This document shows positions 45,446-55,202 of a DNA stretch of 58,609 bases, one piece after another. The notes beneath the pieces were generated by a model, which was not told where the DNA came from, did not search any database, and was given only the letters and a program-made list of their open reading frames with translations. The translations under genes were made by a program, and so were the position numbers. Source of the stretch: Psychromonas antarctica (lineage in GTDB: Bacteria; Pseudomonadota; Gammaproteobacteria; Enterobacterales; Psychromonadaceae). The stretch spans positions 1-58,609 of the forward strand of contig NZ_JAHNZV010000018.1 of assembly GCF_022267535.1 (NCBI RefSeq), given 5' to 3'. The number at the start of each line of letters is the position of its first letter. Positions within the stretch are counted from its first letter, which is position 1.

Positions 45446-46103
45446 TGACTAAATCCTGTTGATCACTTAGGGTGTAAATCTGAAGAGTCACTCTGGCAAG
45501 TGGATAATCGCTTACTTGGTAAGTGATTGATAACCAATAAAACTTTTCTTGCAAGCTTTCAAGATTCAACAAATATTGATAAATCGCGTTGTAATCACCA
45601 CTTAATTGCAACTCTAAGGTGTGTTTATAAAAGAGATTTTGTACTCGCTCCCCGGCAACAATTTCAGCAGATGAACGGATGCTTTCAATAGGCAATGAGA
45701 TTAATGACTCCACTTTCACACCCGGGCTTTTACTCAGTACTTTCGCTAATGCAGTCGGCATTTTTTGCGCATGAATAAACTTAACTAGTTTTTTATCTAA
45801 CTGTTTATCAAGCGCAGATAAAGTCTGTAAAGAAGAAGCAATTTTATTATTGATTTCTTGTAGCGGATCTTTTTGTAAACGTAATATAAGTTCAGCAATC
45901 TCACTATTAAGCTTATTTTCCTGTTCGTAGCTTAACTGCAATGCTTGCTCGGCTTTTGTCTGTTTTTCCATCGCTGGTGTAGCTATCCAAAAATAAGCAG
46001 CTGAAATAATACAAATGAGTAAGCCAGAAAAAATAATAATACGTTCACGCAAAAGCAATTTATTAAATGCTTTTTCAACTTCATTAAAGTTAAGCTTAAT
46101 CAT
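45438..46103 (-). CDS. mshJ: MSHA biogenesis protein MshJ (PilO-like)
   Basis: 221 aa. One N-terminal helix (IIIFSGLLICIISAAYFWIA), a periplasmic coiled coil (about 45-110) and a ferredoxin-like C-terminal domain ending in LPLARVTLQIYTLS-like strands. Equivalent to PilO in the alignment complex. Overlaps mshI2 by 4 bases. Confidence 0.88.
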   Translation of the reverse strand: MIKLNFNEVEKAFNKLLLRERIIIFSGLLICIISAAYFWIATPAMEKQTKAEQALQLSYEQENKLNSEIAELILRLQKDPLQEINNKIASSLQTLSALDKQLDKKLVKFIHAQKMPTALAKVLSKSPGVKVESLISLPIESIRSSAEIVAGERVQNLFYKHTLELQLSGDYNAIYQYLLNLESLQEKFYWLSITYQVSDYPLARVTLQIYTLSDQQDLVSG

Positions 46104-46708
46104 TTTTTGCGCACCTTAACGGATTTATTTTCAAGGCTGTTGCTTAATTGGAAAAAGAAACCACCAGCATTCTCTGATATTGCTAACTTTTCAAAGGCAA
46201 TACCCGAGAGTTCCTTAGTAGATTGTATTTTACTTAACCATAACGGAACTGAATCGCTTCGTTTAGCTTGTCCAGATATATTGAGACGCCCTGCAAGTAG
46301 TGAAAAATAATCAATACTAATGGCATCCATACTGGCTAACGAAAGCCCCTTCATTAAAGCAGAGAAATTCACTACGACAGCAAATTCAATACCCGCTAAA
46401 CTCCCTAATATACGCTGTTTTGCATCCACCTCCTCCTGCAGAGCGAGTTGCTGGCGTACTTTAGCGTCTGGGGCTCGGTTGTTTTGTAATTTAATCACGA
46501 GATCACTCAAGTCATTCTGTTTTGTTGCTAAGATGGCTTGTTGTTGTTGCTCGATTTGTTTTGTCCTACTCAGTTGTTTATTTAAAATAAACTGTAACAA
46601 AATTAACGAAAGCACGCTCACTGCCACTAACAATAAAAAATGTTTGAAGGTGAATTTTTCACGTCTTGGATAACAACTTGGCTGATAAAGGTTTATTTGT
46701 TTTTTCAT
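46100..46708 (-). CDS. MSHA biogenesis protein MshI2 (PilN-like)
   Basis: 202 aa. Starts MKKQINLYQPSCYPRREKFTFKHFLLL, the cytoplasmic PilN-type INLYxP motif that contacts the PilM-like partner, then one helix (about 25-43), a coiled coil and a periplasmic PilN fold. Overlaps mshI by 4 bases. Confidence 0.9.
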   Translation of the reverse strand: MKKQINLYQPSCYPRREKFTFKHFLLLVAVSVLSLILLQFILNKQLSRTKQIEQQQQAILATKQNDLSDLVIKLQNNRAPDAKVRQQLALQEEVDAKQRILGSLAGIEFAVVVNFSALMKGLSLASMDAISIDYFSLLAGRLNISGQAKRSDSVPLWLSKIQSTKELSGIAFEKLAISENAGGFFFQLSNSLENKSVKVRKK

Positions 46709-47580
46709 TTACCATCACCTCCCATTAATGGGCCGTAAGCGATAATATTGATAAAATCATACTGATCTTTTTCGCCAAAGGGCTGAACATTTCGCCCTAA
46801 ATAGCTACCTAACTTTTCAGCTAACAGGGCAAGATCAGGGCAAACCAGCGCCAAATAAAGGTGTGAGATAGACGTGATGCGTAATTGCGAACTCATGTAA
46901 TCAAGTGCCCGTTGCAACTCTAAACTCAACCCATCTAGCAAGGTATTTTCATCCTCACTCAGTGGTTGAGGCAATAGTTCATTGAAACCGCGTAAACGAT
47001 GAGAAAAAAACAACTGCCCTTCTTTCACCACAGTTAATACCAATTCACTTTTTTGCTGTGAAAGAAGCAGATTAACCTCTTCACTAACACCCAATAAGCG
47101 AGTAAGCGCTAACTCTTCTGTTATGATCTCTTTGAGTTTCATCCCTTTTATTAAAATCATATCTCGGATGCTCATAACACGTTGTTTAGGTACGCACACA
47201 GCGGTGATTTGCTCACCTTTATGTTGCTGGAACGGTACATCATAGTAATCAACGACGAGATCAAAAATACTCTCAGAAACCAAATCTTTTATGGCAAAAG
47301 GCAGCGTAGCCATTAACTCGTCGTCTTCTACTTTGGGTTTTTCTATATCAAATGTTTGATAAAAATCACGACTTAAAACAACCGACACCTGAGCCTGATG
47401 GAGTTTGTGCTCATCAACAAGAGCTGCAAATGCTTGTGGCCACTTCAAATCCGACGATACAGTGGCTTGGGCAAGTAAGCGGGTTACTCCGCTCTCTAAT
47501 AAACAAATAGCAATTCTATTTATTCCTAAGAACAAGCTGATTTTGGTTTGTACTTTTTTAGAAAAAATAGTTTTCAACAT
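46705..47580 (-). CDS. mshI: MSHA biogenesis protein MshI (PilM-like)
   Basis: 291 aa from the ATG at 47580, with GAGAAAAATAAAATC upstream; a TTG ten codons earlier (47610) is possible. An actin-like cytoplasmic fold (SLFLGINRIAICLLESG; DFYQTFDIEKPKVEDDELM) matching PilM/MshI. First gene of the msh operon, divergent from rsmC. The mshH gene often found upstream is absent. Confidence 0.88.
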   Translation of the reverse strand: MLKTIFSKKVQTKISLFLGINRIAICLLESGVTRLLAQATVSSDLKWPQAFAALVDEHKLHQAQVSVVLSRDFYQTFDIEKPKVEDDELMATLPFAIKDLVSESIFDLVVDYYDVPFQQHKGEQITAVCVPKQRVMSIRDMILIKGMKLKEIITEELALTRLLGVSEEVNLLLSQQKSELVLTVVKEGQLFFSHRLRGFNELLPQPLSEDENTLLDGLSLELQRALDYMSSQLRITSISHLYLALVCPDLALLAEKLGSYLGRNVQPFGEKDQYDFINIIAYGPLMGGDGK

Positions 47581-47731
47581 ATTGATTTTATTTTTCTCAT
47601 TAAACAACAAGCTAATAATCGATGATAGGTAATAGGTGGTTAACCTATCTAATCTATGAGTATTTATTATATATTAGGCGCACAGTGAAGTGTCGAATAA
47701 ATCGCTAGGGCGGTCACATTAATCACTTGCA

Positions 47732-47755
47732 GTTCAGGAATTTACATTCCTGAAC
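47732..47755. other. Perfect hairpin or dyad in the mshI / rsmC spacer
   Basis: GTTCAGGAAT/ATTCCTGAAC, ten bases exact, with a TTAC loop and no T-run. It is about 100 bases before rsmC and 150 before mshI, so an operator or a leader structure is possible. Confidence 0.5.
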
Positions 47756-47857
47756 GACGAAATATTTTAATCTCTGTGCCAGTCAACCTATAATGCGGCA
47801 TAATGGCCAGCAGAAACCCTTCCGCTAAACGCTGCATGCTAAATACAGGAAAACCTA

Positions 47858-48907
47858 ATGTCACTCACGAAGCAAATATATTCAAATCCTAGCCAGTTAT
47901 TGCAGCGTAATGAGGCGCTTTTTGCTAATAAAAACATCTTAGTTGCAGGCAATATTGATGATGATTATCCAATGCAACTCGAAAAACTCGCATTATCTAG
48001 CATATTTTGTTTTAGTGATTATCGTTACTATCGCGCATTATCTACAAAATTAACGGCCTCTGAGCTACATTTTACTGCACATTATCAAGGGGAGAAAAAG
48101 TTTGATTTGCTATTGATTTTTTTACCCAAGGCAAAAAAAGAGACGCAATATTTACTGGCAAGCCTGATCCCGCATCTGCAACAAGGCGCGAGTATTATTT
48201 TAGTAGGTGAAAAAAAGTGTGGTATAAAAAGTGCGGACGCTTTATTAAAACCTTATTCATCAGCAGTTAATAATATTGATTCGGCCCGTCATTGCACTCT
48301 TTTGTACAGTGAATTAGATCAGACTGTACAACCATTTGATCAGACATCATGGATAAAAACTTACCCGATAAACATCGATAATATTGCACTGCAGATCTGC
48401 TCATTGCCCGGCGTATTTAGCTATGGAGAGTTAGATAAGGGTAGTGAATTATTACTGCTGAATTTACCTGAAAAGCTATCTGGTTCAGTACTTGATTTTG
48501 GTTGTGGTGCTGGCGTTATTGCTTGTTATATTCAAAAGAAGCACCCTCATGTAGAAATAGATCTTGTTGATATTAATGTTTATGCACTTGAAAGTGCAAA
48601 ACTTTCTTTGATAAAAAACCAACTTAAAGGTAATGTTTTTCCATCGGATGTTTTTTCAGAAGTGCACAAAAAATATAATACATTGCTCTCTAACCCACCG
48701 TTCCATTCAGGCAAGCAAACTGATTACGTGGCGGCAGAAACATTTATTAATCAATCAGCTCAGCACTTAAAAGAACAAGGGACTCTATCTCTTGTAGCTA
48801 ATAAGTTTTTGAAATATGAGCCCTTACTCAATAAAGTCTTTCCGGTTTTACTTAAAACAGATGAAAATAACAAATTTAAAATCTTGACCTGCATCAAAAA
48901 ATTATAA
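47858..48907 (+). CDS. rsmC: 16S rRNA (guanine-1207-N2)-methyltransferase RsmC
   Basis: 349 aa with two tandem domains. The C-terminal Rossmann methyltransferase has the SAM-binding VLDFGCGAGVIACYI motif (about 212-226), the EIDLVDINVYAL motif, and the catalytic NPPFHSG motif (about 278-284). The N-terminal half is the degenerate partner domain. It modifies G1207 in the 30S subunit. Monocistronic; GGAAAACCTA upstream. Confidence 0.95.
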   Translation: MSLTKQIYSNPSQLLQRNEALFANKNILVAGNIDDDYPMQLEKLALSSIFCFSDYRYYRALSTKLTASELHFTAHYQGEKKFDLLLIFLPKAKKETQYLLASLIPHLQQGASIILVGEKKCGIKSADALLKPYSSAVNNIDSARHCTLLYSELDQTVQPFDQTSWIKTYPINIDNIALQICSLPGVFSYGELDKGSELLLLNLPEKLSGSVLDFGCGAGVIACYIQKKHPHVEIDLVDINVYALESAKLSLIKNQLKGNVFPSDVFSEVHKKYNTLLSNPPFHSGKQTDYVAAETFINQSAQHLKEQGTLSLVANKFLKYEPLLNKVFPVLLKTDENNKFKILTCIKKL

Positions 48908-49229
48908 ATAATCATTTCATATAAGTTGATCTCTTTTTGGGAGTATCTATATTCAAGCTAGCGACTAAACTAGCATGGGTAAATAAAGAGGGATAAACCA
49001 TAAAAGGATTAATACCAAATCCAATAATCTCCTATTCATTTATACCTATTAAAAATAGTTATTAGCTGGGTTATTGATTGCAGTAATTAGAACAACTATT
49101 GACTGCAATCAACACCTTGCCTCAAGCATTTTTGCTACGCCTAAATAGAAAATTTAATTAATGGAATTAGCATAATCACAAAACGACTATGTATAAATAT
49201 ACATAACATTCCCCTTTTCGGAGACATTT
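48908..49229. other. Leader region upstream of glgC
   Basis: No gene. Contains an exact 11-base inverted repeat, TTGATTGCAGT (49074-49084) with ACTGCAATCAA (49102-49112). Nearer glgC is an 18-base dyad TATGTATA-AA-TATACATA (49188-49205), 24 bases before the ATG, which overlaps any plausible promoter. Confidence 0.7.
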
Positions 49230-50513
49230 ATGGCTGGGATTCTAACGATGATTCTTGCAGGAGGGGAAGGTTCTCGCCTTTACCCTTTGACACAAACACG
49301 CACCAAACCCGCAGTCCCTTTTGGTGGCAATTACCGCCTTGTTGATTTTGCATTAAATAATTTTGTAAATGCCGAGTTAATGAAAATCTATGTTTTAACC
49401 CAATTTAAATCCCAGTCATTAAGTGTTCACTTGCGCAAAGCTTGGCGCTTATCTAGCGTTGCAAAACAGTTTATTGAAGCGATACCCGCACAGCAACGAG
49501 TCGATAAAAATTGGTATTCAGGCACAGCTGATGCGATTTATCAAAACGCACGATTTATTGAAAATCACGCCCCAGACCATGTTTGCATTTTTGGCAGTGA
49601 TCACATTTACAAAATGGATGTCCAGCAAATGGTTGAACATCATAAGACTCAACAAGCCTCTTTAACTGTTGCCGCGATCCGAGTCGTTAAAGAGCAGGCT
49701 TATAACTTTGGCATTATTGAAGTAGATGACCAAGGCCGTATGATCGGTTTTGTCGAAAAACCCTCTATAGCAGAAGCTAAAACTATTCCCGGAGATGACA
49801 AACACGTATTAGCCTCAATGGGTAACTATATATTCAAATCTGATGTGCTGCTTAAAGAGTTATATGATGATTCTGCCGATAGAAACTCTAGCCATGATTT
49901 CGGCAAAGATATCATTCCAAAACTTTATCCTAAGGGGAAAGTATTTGTTTACAGATTAAGTGATAATTACATTAAGGGCGAACCCGTGACCGCTTACTGG
50001 CGTGATGTAGGTAATCTTGACTCATACTGGGAAGCACATATGCAGCTACTCGCAGATGAAGCGCCTTTCTCTCTTTATAATAAAAATTGGCCTTTACACA
50101 CCTATCATCCGCCACTGCCTCCGGCAACATTTCGTGACCAGGGTGACTCTGTAAATGATATATCTAACTCGATGATTGGCGCAGGTTCTTATGTTAACGG
50201 TGCACAGATAAGTAATTCTATTTTAGGTTTTAGGAGTCATATTTGTACGGGAGCGGTAATTAATGAGTGCATTTTCTTAGGTAACGTCAAAATCGGTTGC
50301 AATGCGCGTTTAAATAAAGTGATTGTCGATAAAAATGTAGAAATTGCCCCTGGTACGGTTATTGGTGAAGACTTGGAAGAAGATCGACAAAAATTCACAG
50401 TCTCAGACAGTGGCGTTGTTGTGATCGCCAAGGGCTGTAAGGTTGGTTTTGAAAGCAACCTTAACGACACAGCAAACTGCAGTTTGCAACAACACGACTG
50501 TGGTGATAAATAA
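49230..50513 (+). CDS. glgC: Glucose-1-phosphate adenylyltransferase GlgC, first copy
   Basis: 427 aa. Makes ADP-glucose for glycogen synthesis. Catalytic loop GGEGSRLYPLTQTRTKPAVPFGG at 11-33, then YSGTADAIYQN, FGSDHIYKMD with the metal Asp, and GFVEKP, followed by a left-handed beta-helix (about 290-410) with hexapeptide repeats. AGACATTT lies 5-12 bases before ATG. The cytosolic tail of about 20 residues is absent from copy 2. Followed by a second glgC and glgA in one direction. Confidence 0.95.
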   Translation: MAGILTMILAGGEGSRLYPLTQTRTKPAVPFGGNYRLVDFALNNFVNAELMKIYVLTQFKSQSLSVHLRKAWRLSSVAKQFIEAIPAQQRVDKNWYSGTADAIYQNARFIENHAPDHVCIFGSDHIYKMDVQQMVEHHKTQQASLTVAAIRVVKEQAYNFGIIEVDDQGRMIGFVEKPSIAEAKTIPGDDKHVLASMGNYIFKSDVLLKELYDDSADRNSSHDFGKDIIPKLYPKGKVFVYRLSDNYIKGEPVTAYWRDVGNLDSYWEAHMQLLADEAPFSLYNKNWPLHTYHPPLPPATFRDQGDSVNDISNSMIGAGSYVNGAQISNSILGFRSHICTGAVINECIFLGNVKIGCNARLNKVIVDKNVEIAPGTVIGEDLEEDRQKFTVSDSGVVVIAKGCKVGFESNLNDTANCSLQQHDCGDK

Positions 50514-50579
50514 AAAATATTAACAACAAGCGGTTGTTAATTAAATATTTTGTATTCTAAGTAAAAGCAGGTTCTCAAA

Positions 50580-51803
50580 ATGGCAAAAGTTCTCTCTATG
50601 ATTCTAGCAGGTGGTGAAGGATCTCGTCTTTACCCTTTAACACAATCTCGTACTAAGCCCTCAGTCCCGTTTGGTGGCAGTTACCGATTGGTCGATTGTG
50701 TATTAAATAATTTTGTAAACTCTGAGCTATTGCGCATTTATGTATTAACGCAATTTAAATCCCAATCACTTAATCAACATCTTGATAAAGCTTGGGAATT
50801 ATGCAGTATTACGGATACTTTTATTGATGCGATCCCAGCACAAATGCGCATGGGTAAACATTGGTACAGTGGTACTGCAGATGCGATTTATCAAAACTTA
50901 CAGTTCATCGAATCAGATGATGCCGAGCTTATTTGTGTCTTTGGCAGTGATCATATATATAAAATGGATATTCGCCAAAAAATTGCATTTCACGAGAAAA
51001 AAGAAGCCACTCTGACAGTTTCAGCCATCAAGCTAGCAAAAGAACAAGCTTACCGCTTTGGTATCATAGAAGTCGATGGTGAGGGGCGTATGATTGGTTT
51101 TGTTGAAAAGCCAACGGTCGAAGAGGCAAAGACAATTCCGGGCGATCCTGATCATGTTTTAGCGTCAATGGGAAATTATATATTTAACTCAAATGAGCTA
51201 CAAAAAGAGTTGCTTCGAGATGCCGCATTAGAAACCTCAAGCCATGATTTCGGCAAAGATATTATTCCTTATCTCTATCCACAGGGAAAAGTATTTGTTT
51301 ATGACTTTACGACAAATACCATTCCCGGTGAAAAAGATGCTCCTTACTGGCGCGATGTAGGTAGTATTGATTCATATTGGCAAGCTAATATGGACCTAAT
51401 TAAGTCAGAGCCGCCGATCTCCTTATATAACAGCAAATGGCCAATGCATACCTACTATCCGGCACTACCTGCTGCTCATTTTAGAAATAGTGATGACTCT
51501 AATTGTATTATTCGAAAATCACAAATTTCCGATGGTTGTTTTATTAAAGGAGCTACAATTAAAAAATCTATCTTAGGTTTTAACTGTTTTGTGGAGCAAA
51601 ACTCAACCATTTCTCATTGTGTTTTATTAGGAAACACCAAAATCGGGGAAAACTGTAAATTGATTAAAGTTATTATTGATAAAAATGTATCGATTGCAGA
51701 CAATGTGCAAATCGGTATTAATCTAGAAGACGACAAGAAACGCTTTACCGTTTCAGATAATGGCATTATTGTTATTCCTAAAGGTGCTCGGATCGGTTTC
51801 TAG
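50580..51803 (+). CDS. glgC: Glucose-1-phosphate adenylyltransferase GlgC, second copy
   Basis: 407 aa, roughly two thirds identical to copy 1 by eye. Keeps GGEGSRLYPLTQSRTKPSVPFGG (Ala to Ser), YSGTADAIYQN, FGSDHIYKMD and GFVEKP, so it should be active. Differences cluster in the beta-helix and the C-terminus, where allosteric sites lie. The 66-base gap from copy 1 holds no terminator. The two may form mixed tetramers or be tuned to different effectors. Confidence 0.94.
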   Translation: MAKVLSMILAGGEGSRLYPLTQSRTKPSVPFGGSYRLVDCVLNNFVNSELLRIYVLTQFKSQSLNQHLDKAWELCSITDTFIDAIPAQMRMGKHWYSGTADAIYQNLQFIESDDAELICVFGSDHIYKMDIRQKIAFHEKKEATLTVSAIKLAKEQAYRFGIIEVDGEGRMIGFVEKPTVEEAKTIPGDPDHVLASMGNYIFNSNELQKELLRDAALETSSHDFGKDIIPYLYPQGKVFVYDFTTNTIPGEKDAPYWRDVGSIDSYWQANMDLIKSEPPISLYNSKWPMHTYYPALPAAHFRNSDDSNCIIRKSQISDGCFIKGATIKKSILGFNCFVEQNSTISHCVLLGNTKIGENCKLIKVIIDKNVSIADNVQIGINLEDDKKRFTVSDNGIIVIPKGARIGF

Positions 51804-51923
51804 ACTAAGCTTTAACTAATGATTGTATAAGCCCCAATGGTTTTCAGCTTACCTCGCATAAAGCGTAAAGTTGTATATTTTTTACTGGCACATATAAAGT
51901 GAAATTATCAAAGGAGCATTGCA

Positions 51924-53396
51924 TTGAACCATAAAAAGCTAAAAATACTATTTATTTCAGCCGAAGTAGAAGGATTTTCTAAAACAGGTGGTTTAGCAGA
52001 CGCAGCGAGAGCATTGCCCCTTGAGCTGCGTAATCTCGGCCACGAAGTTAAAATAATCACCCCTTTTTACCGCAGTATCAATCAGAGAGAACAGGCGCAA
52101 CATCGTTTTAGCCTAACATTAAATACAGACAGTGCACGCCCAGAAATTCAATTTAAAGTACGACAACTGGATTTAGATGGTATCCCTGTTTTAACTATTG
52201 ATAACGCACACTATTTTGACAGAGCAGGTCTCTACGGAGAAGATCATCACGCTTACCCTGATAATGGTGAACGTTTTGCTTTTTTTTGCTTAGCTTCTTT
52301 GCAGGCTTGCGAAGCTGACGGCTTTAGCCCCGACATTATCCATTGTAATGACTGGCATGCTGGTTTAATTCCTTATCTACTGAAAACGCGTTACGAAGAC
52401 AACCCATATTTTATCCACACTAAAACGATATTAACAACACACAATGCCTGCTACCAAGGGATTTTTGATAAATCGCAACTTAACTTAATTCCAGAAGTGA
52501 GTGCGTGCATGGATGAGCGGGTGTTAGAAAATTTTAACCACATTAATTATCTAAAAGTGGGTGTCATTTATAGTGACAAGATCAACACCGTCAGCCCCAA
52601 TTATGCCAGCGAACTACTAACCACGCTCGGATCTCATGGTATGTCGCAGCACTTCCTTGAGCGAATTAGCGATTTTGAGGGTATCTTAAACGGCTGCGAT
52701 TACAATGAGTGGAACCCTGCAACCGATACATTAATACCGGCAAACTTTTCTGCGGAGGATCTCAGCGGTAAACTAATTTGTAAAAAAGAGTTACAAATAG
52801 AGATAGGTCTACCCGAAAATGATAACCCTATCTTCGCTATGATTTGTCGGCTTACCGAGCAAAAAGGGTTTGCCTTACTGTTGCCAATGTTACAACAGTT
52901 GTTAAAACATAACCTACAACTTATCATTATAGGCTCTGGTGATCCGGCTATAACAGGACAACTAAACGCGATTGCAGCACATTTTCCTGATAAATTTAGG
53001 TTTATAAATAATTACAGTCATAGACTGTCCCACTTGGTTGAAGCGGGCGCAGACTTCTTTCTGATGCCCTCCCTTTTTGAGCCGTGCGGCTTGAATCAAC
53101 TATATAGTTTTTCTTACGGTACTTTACCCATTGTTCGCGGCGTGGGCGGCTTAAAAGATACGGTTTTGGACTATGACCAGGACCCAGATAATGCTAATGG
53201 TTTCGTATTTTACGAGCCGAGTCCGAGTCACTTACTTAACTTGATGCGACGTGTATTGCTACTCTATGTAGAACACCCAGAAGAGATGTTACGCTTAAAA
53301 ACGCAAGCGATGCGCGCTCATTTTTACTGGTTAAATTCAGCTAAACAGTATCAAAAACTTTATTATAACGCCCTATATCCACCACAAAACAGATAG
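51924..53396 (+). CDS. glgA: Glycogen synthase GlgA
   Basis: 490 aa GT5 enzyme; transfers glucose from ADP-glucose to the alpha-1,4 chain end. N-terminal KTGGLAD at 20-26 (nucleotide sugar), C-terminal MPSLFEPCGLNQLYSFSYGTLPIVRGVGGLKDTV with the catalytic Glu pair. Start is TTG with AAGGAG seven bases upstream; a second TTG five bases earlier is out of frame. Third gene of the glg operon; branching enzyme and phosphorylase genes are not in the window. Confidence 0.95.
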   Translation: MNHKKLKILFISAEVEGFSKTGGLADAARALPLELRNLGHEVKIITPFYRSINQREQAQHRFSLTLNTDSARPEIQFKVRQLDLDGIPVLTIDNAHYFDRAGLYGEDHHAYPDNGERFAFFCLASLQACEADGFSPDIIHCNDWHAGLIPYLLKTRYEDNPYFIHTKTILTTHNACYQGIFDKSQLNLIPEVSACMDERVLENFNHINYLKVGVIYSDKINTVSPNYASELLTTLGSHGMSQHFLERISDFEGILNGCDYNEWNPATDTLIPANFSAEDLSGKLICKKELQIEIGLPENDNPIFAMICRLTEQKGFALLLPMLQQLLKHNLQLIIIGSGDPAITGQLNAIAAHFPDKFRFINNYSHRLSHLVEAGADFFLMPSLFEPCGLNQLYSFSYGTLPIVRGVGGLKDTVLDYDQDPDNANGFVFYEPSPSHLLNLMRRVLLLYVEHPEEMLRLKTQAMRAHFYWLNSAKQYQKLYYNALYPPQNR

Positions 53397-53417
53397 TTAA
53401 CCAGCCAGAAAAATATC

Positions 53418-53460
53418 AAGCCAATTTCACCATCGCTAGATGGGGAAGATTGGCTTTTAA
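53418..53460 (+). terminator. Terminator of the glg operon
   Basis: AAGCCAAT/ATTGGCTT with an inner CCATC/GATGG pair and a TTTT tail, 21 bases after glgA. Confidence 0.75.
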
Positions 53461-53853
53461 TTGGGTTGGTTGAGGTTGTGTTAATTGAGTTAGTTACTTA
53501 GCTGGAACATAGGGAAAGTAGTATTAGTGGCAGATACAAGTAAGTAAAAACCTGCACCATCATTATTATGTGGCATTTTAAACTTGCGCTAACAATCCAA
53601 AAGGCGACCTAAACGGTCGAGTTTTTGTGTGTCTATCATCTTTTCTGAATCTTTTTAACGTAAAAAGTCGATCGTATTATGCTCGCTAATTCCCGTTTAC
53701 GAGCACCAATCGCTAAGGCTCAAAAGATCCCAATAACGTGCAAAATAGGCTTCATTAGCTCAGATAGTAAGATGAATATCTCTGCATTTAGAGGGGATTT
53801 ATTGGAATGGATCTTGTTTTCTTCAGTAAGAATAAAAAGTTAAAAATAATGCT
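53461..53853. other. Spacer before the LysR remnant
   Basis: No gene. No recognisable helix-turn-helix coding remnant was found here that could be the missing front of the LysR gene. Confidence 0.4.
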
Positions 53854-54417
53854 TTGCTAGATTTAAAAATAAAAGGTTTGGCTGTCCCGCCATTCTTGGC
53901 TATAACATCAAATGAGCTTAGTAATTTGGGTCAAAGAGAAGCGGATATTGCCATTCGAAACATCCAGCCTACTCACCCAGATCTTGTCGCAAAAAAAATC
54001 TGTGATGTAGCGGCTCGTCTTTATGGATCTAAAGAATATCTCGACAAATTAGGTCGCCCCATTACCGTTGCCAAACTTAACAAAGCAGAGTTTGCAGGTT
54101 TTAATAGAAGCGATGAATCAATAATCCCCCTGTGTGAGCTTGGTCTATCCGTTACACAAAATAATTTTTCAGTGGTTTCTGAAAACCACTTGGTTCAATG
54201 GGAAAATACAAAATTAGGGATAACACTTGGAATGATGATAGAAGCCGTTGGAGACAGAGAACCGCTGGTAGAACGTGTACTCCCTGATTCTGAAGTAATT
54301 ATTTTCCCGATCTGGCTGGTTGCTCATAAGCAGCTCAAGAGTAGTAAGCGTATCCGTGCAGTCTTCGATCTGTTATCAGACTCGCTTTCAGAATTATCGG
54401 TGGTTGACCCACTATAA
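53854..54417 (+). pseudogene. LysR-type regulator fragment (effector domain only)
   Basis: 187 codons match the C-terminal substrate-binding domain of LysR regulators (ITSNELSNLGQREADIAIRN, then RLYGSKEYLD and the closing WLVAHKQLKSSKRIRAVFDLLSDSL). The winged-helix DNA-binding domain of about 90 residues is missing, the frame has only a TTG start with no ribosome site, and nothing upstream continues it. Most likely a 5'-truncated remnant. Confidence 0.8.
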
Positions 54418-54668
54418 AACCAAGACAATTAAGCCAACTCTAATGCCTTCCTTTGGCACACCTTACGAACATTTACTAACGACTGCTTCAAGCTCAAAGC
54501 TGCCGTTGGTAATACTTAGATATTTGTAGACAACTAATATTATAATGGGACACAAAACGCCTTAGCTTGTAGTTGATTTGAGTACGACTTTTTCTTTAAT
54601 GTAATGATTTAAAGAAAAGAAGCTCTGAGTGTCCAGCCTTTTCTGGTGGGAAAGACGCCATTACCTCT

Positions 54669-55202
54669 CTAAGCTGCTGTCGCAGACACAGGACCCTGTG
54701 ATTCTTCGTTGCTATTTTCGTTCTCATTTTCGTACATATTTTCTTGAGAATCAACTAGCTGCTTAATTAATTCAGGAAGTTCATTGCGGTAAAAGGCGGC
54801 GTTATGGCCACGCGCGGCGGCAGGTAATGAACGTACAAATAAGCTAACTTGTTCTTGTACAAGATCGAAGTTAATACTATCGGGACCACCAGTCGGCATA
54901 GCGCTGATAACGTTCTTAAGCAACTGTTCACAATGTTCTATATTTACAACTGTAACTGGTTGAAAAACAAAGAAGTTATTAGCAATTCGATAGACAGACT
55001 CCTGCTCTCTTATTGTTAATATTTCTTGTTCGACTAGTCGTTTCAGATCCGCCTTAAAATTATATTTCATTGTAGCGATACGTAAAACAATGGCTTTCTT
55101 ATTTTCCTCTATGACCTTTTTTTTCTGCGCTTCTACATAAAAATAGGCAATGACAAGTATAACTAAAACGGGTATTACAAAATATGCAACAACTTCTAAC
55201 AT
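54669..55202 (-). CDS. Small membrane-anchored protein, unknown
   Basis: 177 aa. One N-terminal helix (VVAYFVIPVLVILVIAYFYV), a basic coiled segment (about 25-45) and a soluble domain with NFFVFQPVTVVNIEHCEQLL and VRSLPAAARGHNAAFYRNELPELIKQL. It ends in an Asn/Glu-rich tail (YENENENSNEESQG). Single gene in a gene-poor stretch. I do not recognise the family. Confidence 0.65.
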   Translation of the reverse strand: MLEVVAYFVIPVLVILVIAYFYVEAQKKKVIEENKKAIVLRIATMKYNFKADLKRLVEQEILTIREQESVYRIANNFFVFQPVTVVNIEHCEQLLKNVISAMPTGGPDSINFDLVQEQVSLFVRSLPAAARGHNAAFYRNELPELIKQLVDSQENMYENENENSNEESQGPVSATAA

